Shown here piece by piece: positions 46,954-59,183 of a stretch of 64,000 bases of DNA. Under the pieces are notes generated by a model. That model did not search any database. It was not told the DNA's origin and saw nothing but the letters and a program-made list of their open reading frames with translations. The translations under genes and the position numbers were made by a program. The stretch is taken from NCBI GenBank assembly GCA_963971575.1, contig OZ020622.1, positions 5,680,279 to 5,744,278 of the forward strand, read 5' to 3'. Source of the stretch: Liopterus haemorrhoidalis (taxonomy: Eukaryota; Arthropoda; Insecta; Coleoptera; Dytiscidae). How positions within the stretch are numbered: position 1 is the first letter of the stretch; every line of letters begins with the position of its first letter.

Positions 46954-49900
46954 TATTCTAAAATGAAGTTAGAAGCTAACTTATCTGACTTTGAAGCGTA
47001 CTTTTTAATGATAAAGATTTCAAACGCTTCGACTTCTTGCAGTTTTTCAGCAGCAAATTATTATTTCATAACATTTCCGTCCATTTTAGATATAAGTTTA
47101 CAACAAATTTCATTTACTGTTATTATGATTTTTATATGAATTTTATATTGTAAATTTTTCTATATATTGTATTAATTTAAGAAATATATATTATGGTACA
47201 ATTCCTTTATTATTGGTAAAAAGTGGGAATGAATAAAAAAATCAACCCGACTTATATTGTCCAAAGATGGAGAAGAAAATCTACCGTATTATTGACAAAC
47301 ATTTTCGAGGACTGAACGAAAAAAGATGTTCAAATTGTACAGCGATGCTGGAATCGAACTCTGACACAAGCGAAAACGCGTGGACATAAGAAGGGTTATA
47401 ACCAGTGTCAACTCGTGTTGTAGAAATATGGGCTTCAGTGGCGGCTGAGACAGGGTGGCGCTGGGACAGTGTCCACCTAAAAAAATTTAATAAGGAAAAC
47501 TGAATTTAAAATCTTATACTTTAACAATTTTAAAGTATAAGAGCCATTAAACTAGCTAAATATATCTGCGTATATTTATTTTTATTATTTCTAATTCAAA
47601 GATTTTTTTATATAAGTGTTATATTTTAAAAATTTAGATCTAGAAAACAATGCTGTGGACACTACACGTTAGTGTCCCAGTGTTGCCACAAGCGATTTCT
47701 AATGTATTTATCTACGCAAGTAATAAAAATGACCTGGAAATGGTAACAGCGGCGAGTTGTTAGTGTGAATGAGTTGGTGAATTTAGGCCGGCGGCCTTAG
47801 CTTAGCGTTCGTTTGATTTAACTTTACTCAGACGTGAAACTGGATACAGTGCGTTATTTTAAAACTAACGTGCTTAACTATGAAACTATTATTAATAAAA
47901 AATATTGGTCCTCATTGGCCAAAATGGAATATTTCACAATCGAACAAGAATGGAAATAGAACATTAATAGAGAGTAAAAAACGATACTAATAATTTAGAA
48001 TGGGGCATCAAAAGCTACATTTTTTTGAACGACTGATGATTGAGCTATCTGTAGCTCGGAGCTTAATAAAAAAACTATATATAATAAAAAAGTATTCACT
48101 TTCAAGTCGTACTTGGAAGTATAATTTGAAAACGAGATATTTTTAATCATTATGGTCAATTTGGGCCTTAAATTTTTTTTACCAACTTACACATCGCGTT
48201 TTTGAGAAAACTCGTGTTCCCTCTACCTTAATACATTGTGTATATGAATTCTAAATGTTTCACAGGCCAGATTGAGTTAGATTGGGGGCCAGATATTTAA
48301 AAATCACAAAGGACGGGTGGGCGAAATCCTGAAAATCATTTGTCCTGGGGAAGAAATTCTGAAAATCAGTTAAGGACAGGGGGGATTGAAGAAATTCCGA
48401 AAATCTTTTGAAGGGGGAGGGTGATTCTAAAAAAACAAGGGGTAGAAATTTCATGCGATACTATTCTACAGATGTGAAATATGGATGTCTAAAGAACCAA
48501 CAAAACAGGATTGCAGGTGTTTATTAACCGCTGTTTGCGCAAAATTCGTTGTTTCTGGCCAAAATTAATCACTAACAGAGACCTACGAAAGGCAACCAGA
48601 CAATAAAATCTATACTATTGTATGCACGTGAAACATGGGTGTTTAAAGAACTAACCAGAAAGGTTTACAGGTGTTTATTTACACTAAATTCGCATTTACT
48701 GCCCAGAAATAATCAGAGACTTAAGAGAAGCAAGCAGAAGTTGGCCTGGAAATAAGAAAACTAATGGATTGGCCTATTCTGAAATTTGTTAATAACTTAA
48801 CTAAAATGGCTTTGGATTGAAAACCGTAGTTGACTATTGAGAAGTGACTATCAGACCAATTCTGTAACTCAGTTACTATGATAATAGGAACTAAATTTGT
48901 CCCTATGAGCAAGGTCAGTTACTATCATGAATGAAAGTCATTATACTTTTATAATATTTTATCTTGTAGTAACGTTACTACAGAGTAATTTTTTACAAAA
49001 TTGATCTGACTATCGGTGGCGGCGCTGTGATTCAAGGCAATATGGCTGTTGGCTCTAGTACTCAGCTGTCAATATGCTTTGTCCTGTCTTGAATGACAGA
49101 CAAAAACACTACAATATATTCTGCTTTTTAGTTTTTACAACTTCTGTCGACATTCTAACAAAAATTCAACATACGTAATAAGTTCAAACAGTACTAGATC
49201 GCCTAGTACAATATTTGACCACCAGACAACGTATTGTAGCGTGTCAGTTCTCAATAGCTCGTTTATAATTGACGGGAAAAAATATATATTTGTAACAAGA
49301 GCATCGCCGTCGTTGATTTTTAGCAATATAAGGTATTACAACGTCGGGTCATTTCTAAAATAAAAACTATCCTGTGACGATATATTAACATAGGATGGTC
49401 GCGAATTGAAACCTGCAAATCGACCAAGGGAACGCCCCAAAAACATGGAAAAGTTTTTATAACTAAGTCAAAAACATGAAAAAAAAGCCATTAAAAAAGC
49501 AAACACTAGCAAGACGTGGTCATAGATAAAAGCTTTAGGGCAACAAGTACCCTAGAAACTTACTGCAAGGACTTTATTTTTCTCGCAAGAGTAACAGAAA
49601 CTTCTATAGAATATGAACGCAACTACTATGTTCGGAAAACATATGTCTTGCAGCAAATATAAAGAATCAAATGAAGTAGTTTTTTCATTTTGTAATGTAA
49701 CACTGTGGTCAAGTGCGCATGTGCAAAGAAGGGCTCTTGGAGGGTTACATTTAATTTCAAAACAGCTCTAAGAGTGACGTTGGGGGCTACCTAAAACGTT
49801 CATTTTCATTTTAAACTTACAAACATTGGTTTAGTGCTATAAGTAATTTTAATTTCTTATCTATATGTTCTTATACATTCAAAATTAACTTGAAATTAAA

Positions 49901-50442
49901 ATAATTCGAAAGCCTGTTGTTATTTATGTAAAAATATTAAACAGTTGTTGTTAATTACAAAGTTTTTAAAGTAAGATATATTTTACTTACCGAATATGAC
50001 CATGTTAAACCAGATTTTCGCAACAAAACGTTCAAAAACGCAATATTTTCCTCAGGAACTCAGTTTTAGAATTTGGTTGGAATTGCAGAAATAGAAAACC
50101 AGTTGAACAATAGACACAAACAGTAACCAAGTTACCAGTAACAAATGATGAATTTTAATTTGTCTTTTGTCATAAAAAATTGTCAGTATTCTTTAGAAAT
50201 ATTTGTTATAAATTAAACCAAAGATAAATTAGAATAATTGTATACGACATAAAGAATAATAAAGCTAAGAGAATATACAATATAATAATCAATTTCCAAA
50301 TGGGCATAACAACATTATAGTTGCTCCAGCAACATTGGGTTAAAAAAAACACAAAAATAGGTAAAATTGTCTATTCTATAAAAAAATATAGTATAACAGG
50401 ATAAAATATTTCAATAACAACATTTTTTTTCTAAAATATCAT
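46954..50442. other. Intergenic DNA, no gene recognised
   Basis: 47434 begins cagtggcggctgagacaggg, a hAT-like end with a weak partner near 47690. Remaining sequence is AT-rich; short frames (48260, 48721, 49135) match nothing I know. Confidence 0.45.
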
Positions 50443-50606
50443 TCAGGCTAAAGCTTTTTGCTTCGATAAATAATTATAATTAATAAATCGTCCCAATTGT
50501 GTCAGTTGAGCAGCTTCGTTTGTAAAATGGCAAGCGAATAATAATAAATTTCTTGGTTGAACGACCCAAGCGAATCTCATAAACATAGCCGAGTAAACTG
50601 TCAAAG
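50443..50606 (-). CDS. MPC1: MPC1 copy A exon 3
   Basis: Acceptor TTTTTAG. Encodes [20 protein letters not shown] and [14 protein letters not shown] to KQKALA, stop TGA. Confidence 0.95.
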
Positions 50607-50886
50607 CTAAAAATATAATCATAATTATACATTTAACATAATTATTTAGGTTATAAACCTACCAACAGTCATTTTTCCACTAATATACTTCGGATCTTTT
50701 TTGATGTCTGCGAGACAAGCTAAAGGTATCCCCCAATTTGCAACTGGACCCCAAAAATGAGTGCTAAAATAATACATAATTAAAAAAATAAATTAAAACT
50801 ATCTTTTTTTAATAATACCTCATAAGATAACTTCTGAATTCCTTGCTTTTTAATTGAGTGAATAATTTTTTTCCTAATGCTGCCAT
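50443..50886 (-). CDS. MPC1: Mitochondrial pyruvate carrier subunit 1 (copy A)
   Basis: Three exons (50819-50886, 50663-50763, 50443-50606; 68, 101 and 164 nt) join in phase to 110 residues, the normal MPC1 length. It starts [12 protein letters not shown], with hallmark stretches [37 protein letters not shown] and [16 protein letters not shown]1 pairs with MPC2 in the inner mitochondrial membrane to import pyruvate. All hallmark residues I can recognise are kept, so this is probably the housekeeping copy. A diverged copy on the same strand begins about 5 kb to the right. Confidence 0.95.
50663..50763 (-). CDS. MPC1: MPC1 copy A exon 2
   Basis: Acceptor ATTTTAG, donor GTAGGT. Encodes [20 protein letters not shown] to ISGKMTV, first helix region. 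Confidence 0.95.
50819..50886 (-). CDS. MPC1: MPC1 copy A exon 1
   Basis: ATG at 50886, 22 codons plus AG, donor GTATTA. Matches the amphipathic MPC1 N-terminus. Confidence 0.92.
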
Positions 50887-51524
50887 TTTAAAATAAAATA
50901 ATAAAATGTGCGTAATAAACTACTCAGAATACATTAAGGCACTGAATTAGTTAACTACCAACAAATCCCCCCTCTACTACTTAAAAAATGGGGACAAGGT
51001 TTATAATATTACAACTGTTGCCAACTTAAAATTGGGATAAATATGATGCTGCAAATTTTTTATAATATTTCGACGATTCTGTTTCAGTACAAATGCATTT
51101 TAGACCGTCCACTTGTTGATTTTCTACCTTGGAAAATGTTTAAAAGAAAAAGCAACACGTGGCAGCGCATTGCACATGTCCGAGAAGGGTGATTGATCTT
51201 ACGTGAAAGCATTTAAAATGCAATGTATTTGTACAGTAAAATAAAATTATTTTGTTTATTGCGAAATTTATTATTCCAGACGAGTTTCTGTACTTGTATT
51301 TTTTTATTTGATACAATTTTGCTGTAAAATGAACTGACCTACGGTTTCAATTTTTGAAATCTAGACTTTTATCTACCTAAATAAAAATTGAAGCCCTCCT
51401 TAACGCTTTTTGGACCCGAGTAGTTTTGAAAATTTGTAAATATTTCATTTTCGAAAGACCGTATCTCAAAAACTACATGAGATAGAGATCTGCGGTTGGA
51501 ATTTTGGAAATCCCGAGGTCCTAA

Positions 51525-51720
51525 AGCAGTGGCGCACACAGGGAGGGGGTCCGGCGACCCGCCCCCCCCCCCTAACAAGGAAGGAAATAAAAATAAAAAC
51601 GCTAAAACACACTAGAAAATTTAAAAAATAGAGATTAGGACCTTTTTTTTTAGGTCGTCACTTGTATTTTAGAAGTGAGGACCTTTTTTGTAGGTAATCA
51701 CTTATTAATTTATGCTGCTT
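51525..51720. repeat. hAT-end fragment with two 40-bp array units, copy 3
   Basis: cagtggcgcacacagggagg resembles the 59184 element end; followed by two units of gaggaccttttttt...gtaggt...tcacttgtatttt (51638-51710). Confidence 0.65.
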
Positions 51721-52115
51721 TATCAAAAAATGTCTCAAATAAAACTTGGTAGTTATTGCTTTTATAGCAACTTTTGTTAAATACATTTTTTCGAAATATT
51801 TCTGTTGTGAAATATTCGCAAAAATCTTAAAATCAACATGAGTAAACTCCCATTTCTAGTTAACCGATTTTTACCAAAAATTGATCAACTCGTACCATAG
51901 AAAAGCTTAAATATGAAGTTTCATAAAAATCCTCTTAGCCGAATTTGCTCTGCACATGTACACGGACCGACAGACAGACCGACAGACATCATGCTAAAAA
52001 TAATCAAAACGTTATGTAGGGACCTCAATTGGTGGAGATCCATCGAGACCTCGAAATGTCAAAATCGGTATGATCACAATACCTCCCTTATACATGTTGG
52101 CGGTCGGTAAAAATG
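51690..52115 (+). repeat. Conserved interspersed repeat, copy 3
   Basis: Third copy of the 12725/41100 family, ending ggtatgatcacaatacctcc. Confidence 0.88.
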
Positions 52116-52371
52116 TTTAAATAAAAGTTGTTTCTTTTCAAAAGATCTAAAGAAACCCAACTTTACATTAATTACCATTTAAAAATCAAAGTTTTCTTTG
52201 ATATCCTGTAGGTACTTCCGGAAAATTTTAATAGCACCATTCGATTCTTTGGGTGCACTTTGGTCAACAATTTTTTCCCCAACCTGCTCGCACACCGCGT
52301 TTTTGAAGAAAAGGGATGGACGAGCGATCTGCTACACCTTGTATATTTTTTATGATATGAATAGATGCCAA

Positions 52372-52416
52372 CAAGATTAGATTAGATTAAATTAGATTAG
52401 ATTGGATTAGATTAGA
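52372..52416. repeat. (GATTA)n microsatellite
   Basis: About nine near-perfect gatta units. Confidence 0.9.
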
Positions 52417-53199
52417 CTTCGTTTACTCTAGTTATTTTATGAAACAAGAAATATGCAATCACTGTTTTCGTGACACTTTAAGAAAACTCTCGTTTAGTTC
52501 CATTAATTAAAGAATCGGATGATACGCATAAAATTAAAACTAACGCATTTTTTTATTTAACTTTAATTTTAAAATTACAATTGCATTCTAATTATTTGTT
52601 TAATTAAACAATATGACAATATACTTGTCTTCTCACTGACTAAAATATCACTGAATGTTTTTTTAACAATTTCATTTCATAAAAAATATTTTATTTTCTC
52701 AATTGTTGCATTATTACAAAACAATAAAAGAATTTTTTGTAATTGAAATACGTAATCTGTTGACTTATTTTGAAATAAAATTATAAAAAATTATTTCCTA
52801 TTGGACTATCGTTAATTTTCAAGGAAAAATGTATAAATATCTGTTATCAATGTTTTTATTACATAAAGACAAAAATTTAAAAAGCATGTGGCCTTCAAAT
52901 GCTGTTGATCTTCAAGCTTACTTTTAAATCGATGTTTTATAACCATCAGGGGCGTATCCAGAAATTTGTTAGGCGGGGGGGAAATCTTAAAAGGTCGTGT
53001 ATGTTCAAAAATAATAATAATACGAGGGATGTTTCCTAAATTTTGGGCTATAATTAAATTACTCAGAACTTATAGGCAATGTTATTGGTGCCAGACAAGT
53101 CTTGACATGTTTATGCAACTATCTAGTGCAATATTGTTCAGTCTGATTTAGGTGTTCGACTGATATAGACGCGTTTTCATAGCACTGTTTTTGTAACCA

Positions 53200-53479
53200 G
53201 GGATAGGGTGACCATTCGTCCCGCATTCTAACATTTTGTCCCGCATTAAGATGCGTCCGGCAAAAGTCCCGCATTGTCCCTTATTTTGCAACTTGTATTT
53301 GAGGAAATGAGGACTTTTTTTTGCTCTTCTCTTGGATTTGAGAGGTGAGGATATTTTATTTTTGCTCTTCACTTGAATTTGGGATGTGAGGACCTTTTTT
53401 TTGCTCTTCACTTGGATTTGGGAGATGAGGACCTTTTTTTTGCTCCGTCCCACATTGCCTTCTTAAGAAAATGGTCACC
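53200..53479. mobile_element. GGTGACCA-family MITE nested before the mariner ATG
   Basis: Flanked by GTAACCA duplications (53193-53199, 53480-53486). The interior holds four 40-bp units (gaggaccttttttttgctcttcacttggatttgg type). Confidence 0.88.
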
Positions 53480-53485
53480 GTAACC

Positions 53486-53926
53486 ATGGAAGACGCAGCA
53501 AAATCTCAAAGAGCAATAATTTTCTTTTTGTGGAAAGAAGGTGTGAAAACATCAGAAATTATTCAGCGTCTGCAAGGAGTATTTGGTAAATCTGCAGAAT
53601 CCAAAAGTACTGTTTATCGGTGGATCGATCGTTTTAAAACTGGTAGAACATCACTAGAAGACGATCCACGCAGTGGGCGCCCAAGCACGTCGGTAAATGA
53701 AAGAAACATTACTGTCGCCGAAGACCTACTGAAAGAGGACAGGCGAATGACTATTCGTCAAATTAGTGTGCGCCTAGGGATAGGTACACGACAAGTTCAT
53801 GACATCTTGCATGATTGTTTCGGCGTTAGCAAGGTGGACGCCAAGGCTGTTGGAATAGGTGGATTGAGGAGACACCGAAAAAGTTCTTTGAGACGGCTTA
53901 AAAAAATAAGTTTATCGTTGGGATAA
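53486..53926 (+). pseudogene. Truncated mariner transposase
   Basis: MEDAAKSQRAII and paired-like DNA-binding helices remain intact for about 115 codons, then the frame enters unrelated residues. Could at most make a DNA-binding fragment. Confidence 0.85.
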
Positions 53927-54308
53927 ATGTATTCAGTTAAATGGAGATTATGTTGAAAAACTACATTGTAATATTGACGAAAATTAACAAAATAATAAAA
54001 ATTATAGCTAAATTCCCAGAACTTTGGAAACATCCCTCGTATAATTATTTGAAGTCGGAAGTTTTTTTTGTTGCAAAAAAGATTTTTGTTTGTGCAAATT
54101 TGAAGTATTTAATTTAGACTATAAAATAAAACGATTTTTAAACATGCCTATATTTATAATTCAAATATAGCCAGTCCTAAGCCTGATAAAAATGTGAAGG
54201 AATGTCATGTGAATATATACAGTACATTCTATAAACTCAGCAGATATAATGGTTATACTGTCAGTCATTATTGGAATCAATAAGTGAGGATGGCCATTTC
54301 ATTTTGGA

Positions 54309-54735
54309 AATACAGTCTGTTCCAAACGGTTAAGCGGAACTAAATGGGAATTTAGTTCTTTTAGGTTGTCACGAGAAGGGACCGTGTTTGGGTTATTTCA
54401 TTTTTCACGTTGGGATGTCAAAATTTAAAATTCCAACAATGCAACCATGGAAACGAATGACATATGTCAAAATTAAATATTTTTTTAGATATTTTAATGA
54501 CAAAAAAATAAATAAATGGGAAATTTGTATTAAGAATGAATCAAAAAATCAACAAAAAATCAAAATATAAAGAAAATTACATTTTAAAATGATATTAACC
54601 TTAAACAAAAAATGTTTATTGTAAGTATGATTTACAAAGTTTAAACAAAACGGCCGAAAGGCACGATTTAAACGATGAAAGTAACTAGATTGCAAAATCT
54701 AGTTCCGCTTAACCGTTTGGAACAGATTGTACTAT
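54309..54735. mobile_element. TTCCAAACG-family MITE, long copy
   Basis: cagtctgttccaaacggtta (54313) and perfect-looking inverse taaccgtttggaacaga (54709) bound about 410 bp. Confidence 0.88.
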
Positions 54736-54792
54736 AGGGGAATTTTAAGATCGTAGCGCCACGCGGATTTTTTTGAAACCATTCTAAATCAG

Positions 54793-55552
54793 ATACCACT
54801 TGACATTTACTAGTAAATAATAGCGAAAAGTGTATCAAAAAACGACAAAAAATAAATAATTGTTTGGGATTTTCTGATTTTGTGAAGTGACATTACTTGT
54901 AAACATCTAAAATACTACATTTTGTGATCTGGTTTTAAGTTATGGCGGTTTTCCATTGTCGATTATTTTAACTATATTGGGGGAAATAATAATTTCCGTG
55001 TTGTTTACCAAGGGGTAGAAATCTACAATGCTGGGCATATAATATTGTGTGGAGTCACTGAAAAAAACAGAGAGTTCATAAAGATTTATGCATTATGCCT
55101 ACAAACTTGCACATTACAAACCCACACACAACAACAGGAATTTTCAAGATATGCGATAATAAATACAAAATTGAAAATATTTTTTGTAGTCACTATCATT
55201 AAAATATAATGAGCAAGAGCAAACTTTGATATAAGGGTTCACTTTTTTTCCAATTTTTAAATTGTTTATCTAAACATCGCGTCGATTCCTAACCTCTTGC
55301 TTTCCCAATTTTGTTTAGAACGGTGTCTCATATTGGTGGAAACAAATGAAACGATATTTCCGGGTTTCTTCTTTTCAATGAATTGCACATAGGCACACAA
55401 CAATATGTATTATACATTTTTCATTGATTATAATAAAACTTTAAAAACAAACTTCATACAAAACCAATACACAAAACGAAATGTTATCTGATGTACACAA
55501 GTTCATGAAACGCTCACCAGATGGTAGGGTGCTTAGCTGCAAATCCCTATAC
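54793..55552 (-). mobile_element. THAP-domain transposon remnant, copy 2
   Basis: Inverted relative of 16500-17290, sharing ccaccaatatgagacaccgt (inverse), the THAP-coding block and acacttttcgctatt ends. Frames are broken. Confidence 0.75.
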
Positions 55553-55693
55553 CCGTAACATCCTTAGTCGAAATAGATTTATTGTAAAATAATACAAAAT
55601 GTGTCTTGCAGCAAGCAATTTTATTTAAAACATATATATAATTTTGTAAATCGTCTTGTTGCATATTTCTTTCTTGTTTCTTAGTTTCCATTT

Positions 55694-55854
55694 TTATGTA
55701 TCGCATTCATGGTGTGTATAATTTGCTTTTACAAATCGAATCAATTGAATATTTTGTGCTGAAGCATTTGTGGCATGACAAGCAAGTAACAGAAGGTTTC
55801 TAGGTTGCACAAGCCATGCAAATCGCATAAACATTAGAGAATATAGAAACAGGG
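55694..55854 (-). CDS. MPC1: MPC1-like copy B exon 3
   Basis: Acceptor TTTTTTTCAG. Encodes [20 protein letters not shown] and [13 protein letters not shown], stop TAA at 55694-55696. Confidence 0.9.
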
Positions 55855-58800
55855 CTGAAAAAAAAAAATTAAATTATTACGAGACCTCTCTTACACTGAA
55901 ATTATATTGCATGGGTTTTATCTTGCAACAGATGGTTTTTTCATTAGTTTAGTTTGCATTAGACCAGCGTTTCTCAACCGGGGGGCCGCGAAGTCATATA
56001 AAATCGAAGTATTAAATTATAATAGAAAAACGCTCCATTTTGCAAGATATATTCATAAATATATGACATTTACATTCATTAAAATATACCTTCTAAACTT
56101 AAATAAAATAAATTATACTTATTTTGACAACTAATTTAAACTAATTAAAAGGGTTCGCGTTGGAGGTACTTCAAGTACTTTCAAGTAGGTACGACTTGAA
56201 CTTGCAATATTTTTTGTTATGCTCCGAGCTACTGTTAGCTAAAGAGCAAGGATGCGAAAGTGTTCAAAATGGAAAGCAACTTGGAACAATGGAACACTTG
56301 TAAATAAAAATACTTGCAAGCCATTATAGGTAAACGTAACAGATATTAAAAACATGTTTATGTAAAGGTTGTTTTTTTTTCAACACGCCATACGTTCCTA
56401 TATAAAAAATCGAAGTTGTATGTACCCACTGCTTACTATTGATAAAATATTAATATATGTGTTTATTCTCATAAAGAATTATTTTAAGCAATTCTGTTCC
56501 TTATTTATTAATTGTTAATGACTATATTCCTTAATGAGCTTTATCACGATTAACCATCTTGATATGTAGTGATACGTGATTTTTGCAACTGGCGTCTTCA
56601 TTTTTTTCTGACGTTTTTAGTTATTTTTAAGTGATAAAAGTGCAGGAAATACTTGAAATAGTGTGTTATAGTGTGGACTTTAGTGTTTGGACTCAATGCA
56701 GACCAAAATTGGAGCGACTGGAAAGGTATTTGAAGAAATTTTTGTTAATTTTATAATGTAAGTCATTGTTATGTAGAATGTGCTTCTGTGGACAATATAG
56801 AAACACATACATGCATATACTATCGGCTATAACTAGAGAAACAAAACTATTTTTTAAATAATTTTCATAAATCCCGATTATTGACTAAATGAATATTGAA
56901 TTATATTGGTATAGCAACAACAATTTATAAGTTAGAACCTGCTCTTAAAAATATTTGTTGTACTGGTAAATAAAATAATTATATATATATAGGGGGGCCG
57001 CAGACAATATTTAAGTTATTTTGGAGGGTCCCATGCCAGAAAAGGTTGAGAAACACTGCATTAGACCACATTCAAGTACAGTGATTTTGTTTCTATTATA
57101 ATGGAAAATAATCGTAAACAGACGGACGAATCTACACGAAAACTAATAGTTAAATTATACGTCCGGGGTCATACAATGCGTGAATAAAGGTGATATAGTA
57201 AACCGAAGACATTCCACAATTCAAAAAATAACAAATACATTTAAATATGAAGGTACTATCAAAAACAAAACGGGCAGAGACAGAAAAAAATTGTTATCAA
57301 CTGTGGATGAAATATTTATTTTGCGAAAAATCAAGCAAGATCCTAAAATTAGTGTACCCCAGTTAACGTCAGAATTGTCATAAAGATTAAATAAACAAAT
57401 TTCAGTAGAAACAGTCCGCCGAGTACTCCGGAAAAATAACTACAATGGTCGAATTGCACACAAGAAACCATTGATTTCAAAAACGAATAAAAACAAACGC
57501 TTAGAATTTGCAAAAATGTATGTATGTTACAAACCAATTAGCTTCTGGAATAAAGTTTTAAAAATTTTTTTCTGACGAGACAAAAATTAATTTTTTTGGG
57601 TCGGACGGCAGACAAATTGTTTGGCGGAAGCCCAATACAAAATTTAAAAAAATTAATACTGTTCCGACAGTAAAACACGGAGGCGGATCAGTTATGTTGT
57701 GTGGTGCCATGGGCTCAAACGGCCCACGTAATTTAGAATTTATAGAAGGGATCATGGATAAATGGAAATACCTAAACATCTTGAAAAATAATCTTACGGC
57801 TACTACAGAAAAATTAGATATGCCACCAGTTTATTATTTTCAACAAGACAACGATCCCAAACATACTACGCTTATTGTAAAGGAATGGCTGTTATACAAT
57901 GCACCAAATTACTCCAAACACCGCCACAATCGCCTGATCTCAATCCAATTGAAAATTTATGGAGAGAATTAAAAGTTCGGATAAAAACAAATTCATTTTC
58001 TAATAAAAATGATTTTTAAACGAAACTTCAAGAAGAATGGAATAATATACCAGCAGAAGTTTGTGGAAAATTAGTGCTGTCTATGCCAAATCGCCTGCAA
58101 GCAGTAATAGAAGCAAAAGGTGACGCGACAAAATATTAATTTAAATTAACTGATTGTTTTCTAATTATTTTATTAGTATTACTACTTTTTGTACGCTCAA
58201 TTTTGTTTATTTGAAAATATATATATTTTTTGTTTTCTTTAACAAATGTTTATTAAATATTATTTAATTTTATATCATTTATGATAGTTTTGTATCTCTA
58301 AAATGTATTTTAGAAATAAAAAATAATTGGTTTAAATAATCGGTTTTATAGACATCTTTACCTAAGAGGTATATTTCTAAAACTTTTGTACGCTCAATTT
58401 TGTGAGTAACTGTAGATACCACCGATCTCTTCTCGTCCTTATTGAAGGCGTTACACGCTTTTAATAAGCTATTACACTGTGTATTTTATTTTTATGTTGG
58501 TACTAATGTTTCATGAAAATAATTTAAATACAAACAACTGATCTACTTTGAAAAAGATTACCTGTTGTCATTTTTCCACTGATAAAACAAGGATCTCGAT
58601 ATATATCCATAATTGCTGATAATGGTATAGCCCAATTGGCAACGGGACCCAAAAAATGCGTACTGAAAATTTTTACATATATTTAATTGAAAGGATAACA
58701 TTTATTGCACAAAATAGAACTTATAATCTAACCTTAATAGATATTTCTTGTTTATACTTTTTCTTATGTGCTGCCATGCTTCTTTTCGTCTTCGATTCAT
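55694..58800 (-). CDS. MPC1: MPC1-like paralog (copy B) with transposon-filled intron
   Basis: Exons 58733-58800, 58562-58662 and 55694-55854 (68, 101, 161 nt) have the same boundaries and phases as copy A and encode 109 residues: [75 protein letters not shown]. The family's HFWGP is HFLGP here, and the N- and C-termini differ from copy A. Intron 2 (2.7 kb) holds a hAT element and a broken Tc1-like transposase. The open frame and intact splice sites suggest a working, perhaps tissue-specific, paralog; expression is unknown. Confidence 0.88.
55965..57058. mobile_element. hAT element with 8-bp target duplication in MPC1-B intron 2
   Basis: Ends CAGCGTTTCTCAACCGGGGG and inverse aggttgagaaacactg; perfect CATTAGAC duplication (55957-55964, 57059-57066). 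1094 bp, no transposase frame seen, so non-autonomous. Confidence 0.93.
57101..58138 (+). pseudogene. Tc1-like transposase, broken
   Basis: [20 protein letters not shown], an HTH region, [45 protein letters not shown], then [11 protein letters not shown] in a shifted frame. Stops and frameshifts throughout. A Tc1-type end (cttttgtacgctcaattttg) occurs at 58188 and 58385. Confidence 0.85.
58562..58662 (-). CDS. MPC1: MPC1-like copy B exon 2
   Basis: Acceptor TTTTCAG, donor GTAATC, 101 nt as in copy A. Encodes [20 protein letters not shown]. Confidence 0.9.
58733..58800 (-). CDS. MPC1: MPC1-like copy B exon 1
   Basis: ATG at 58800; 22 codons plus AG, donor GTTAGA. A second ATG in another frame (MAAHKKK) does not splice in phase. 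Confidence 0.8.
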
Positions 58801-59183
58801 GGTAAATTTTGAAATATGGTCAAATATGTGATTAAGTTTTTATATATTTTTTACCAAAATTTTCTCATGCTTTGTTAATTGACAAATGTCAATTAGTTCT
58901 AAATGTATTAGTTACCTTAAAACTATTTTTTTGTTTTTTTTTTCTTTGGCAAAAGTCGTTTAAATTAAGGCTATGTTACGATAAATGTATTTTACATACT
59001 TAAGTCTAGTTAATGTATAAAAAAATACTCCCTCCGTCAGAAAATATTATATAAATTTACAATTTTAATTAATTAGAATGATTTTATTCATGAAATAGTC
59101 ACAAATATCTAGTAAACCAAAGAATAATACAAAAAGTTTTAATTTAAAAAGGACGTGGCTGTCTCCACAGCTTGTATGGAACA
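58801..59183. other. Intergenic DNA with a second plant-mariner-type end
   Basis: tactccctccgtcagaaaat at 59026 resembles the CTCCCTCCGT end of 46293-46696; no matching right end is clear. Confidence 0.45.

Larger units (their letters stand above)
53023..54039 (+). mobile_element. Internally deleted mariner with nested MITE
   Basis: Ends CGAGGGATGTTTCC and its perfect inverse GGAAACATCCCTCG, flanked by TA. The transposase from ATG 53486 has the N-terminal helix-turn-helix region (SKSTVYRWIDRFKTGRTSL, DDPRSGRPSTSV, RLGIGTRQVHDILH) but the catalytic core is deleted; a mariner C-terminus (WDKCIQLNGDYVEK) follows in another frame near 53915. Confidence 0.9.
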
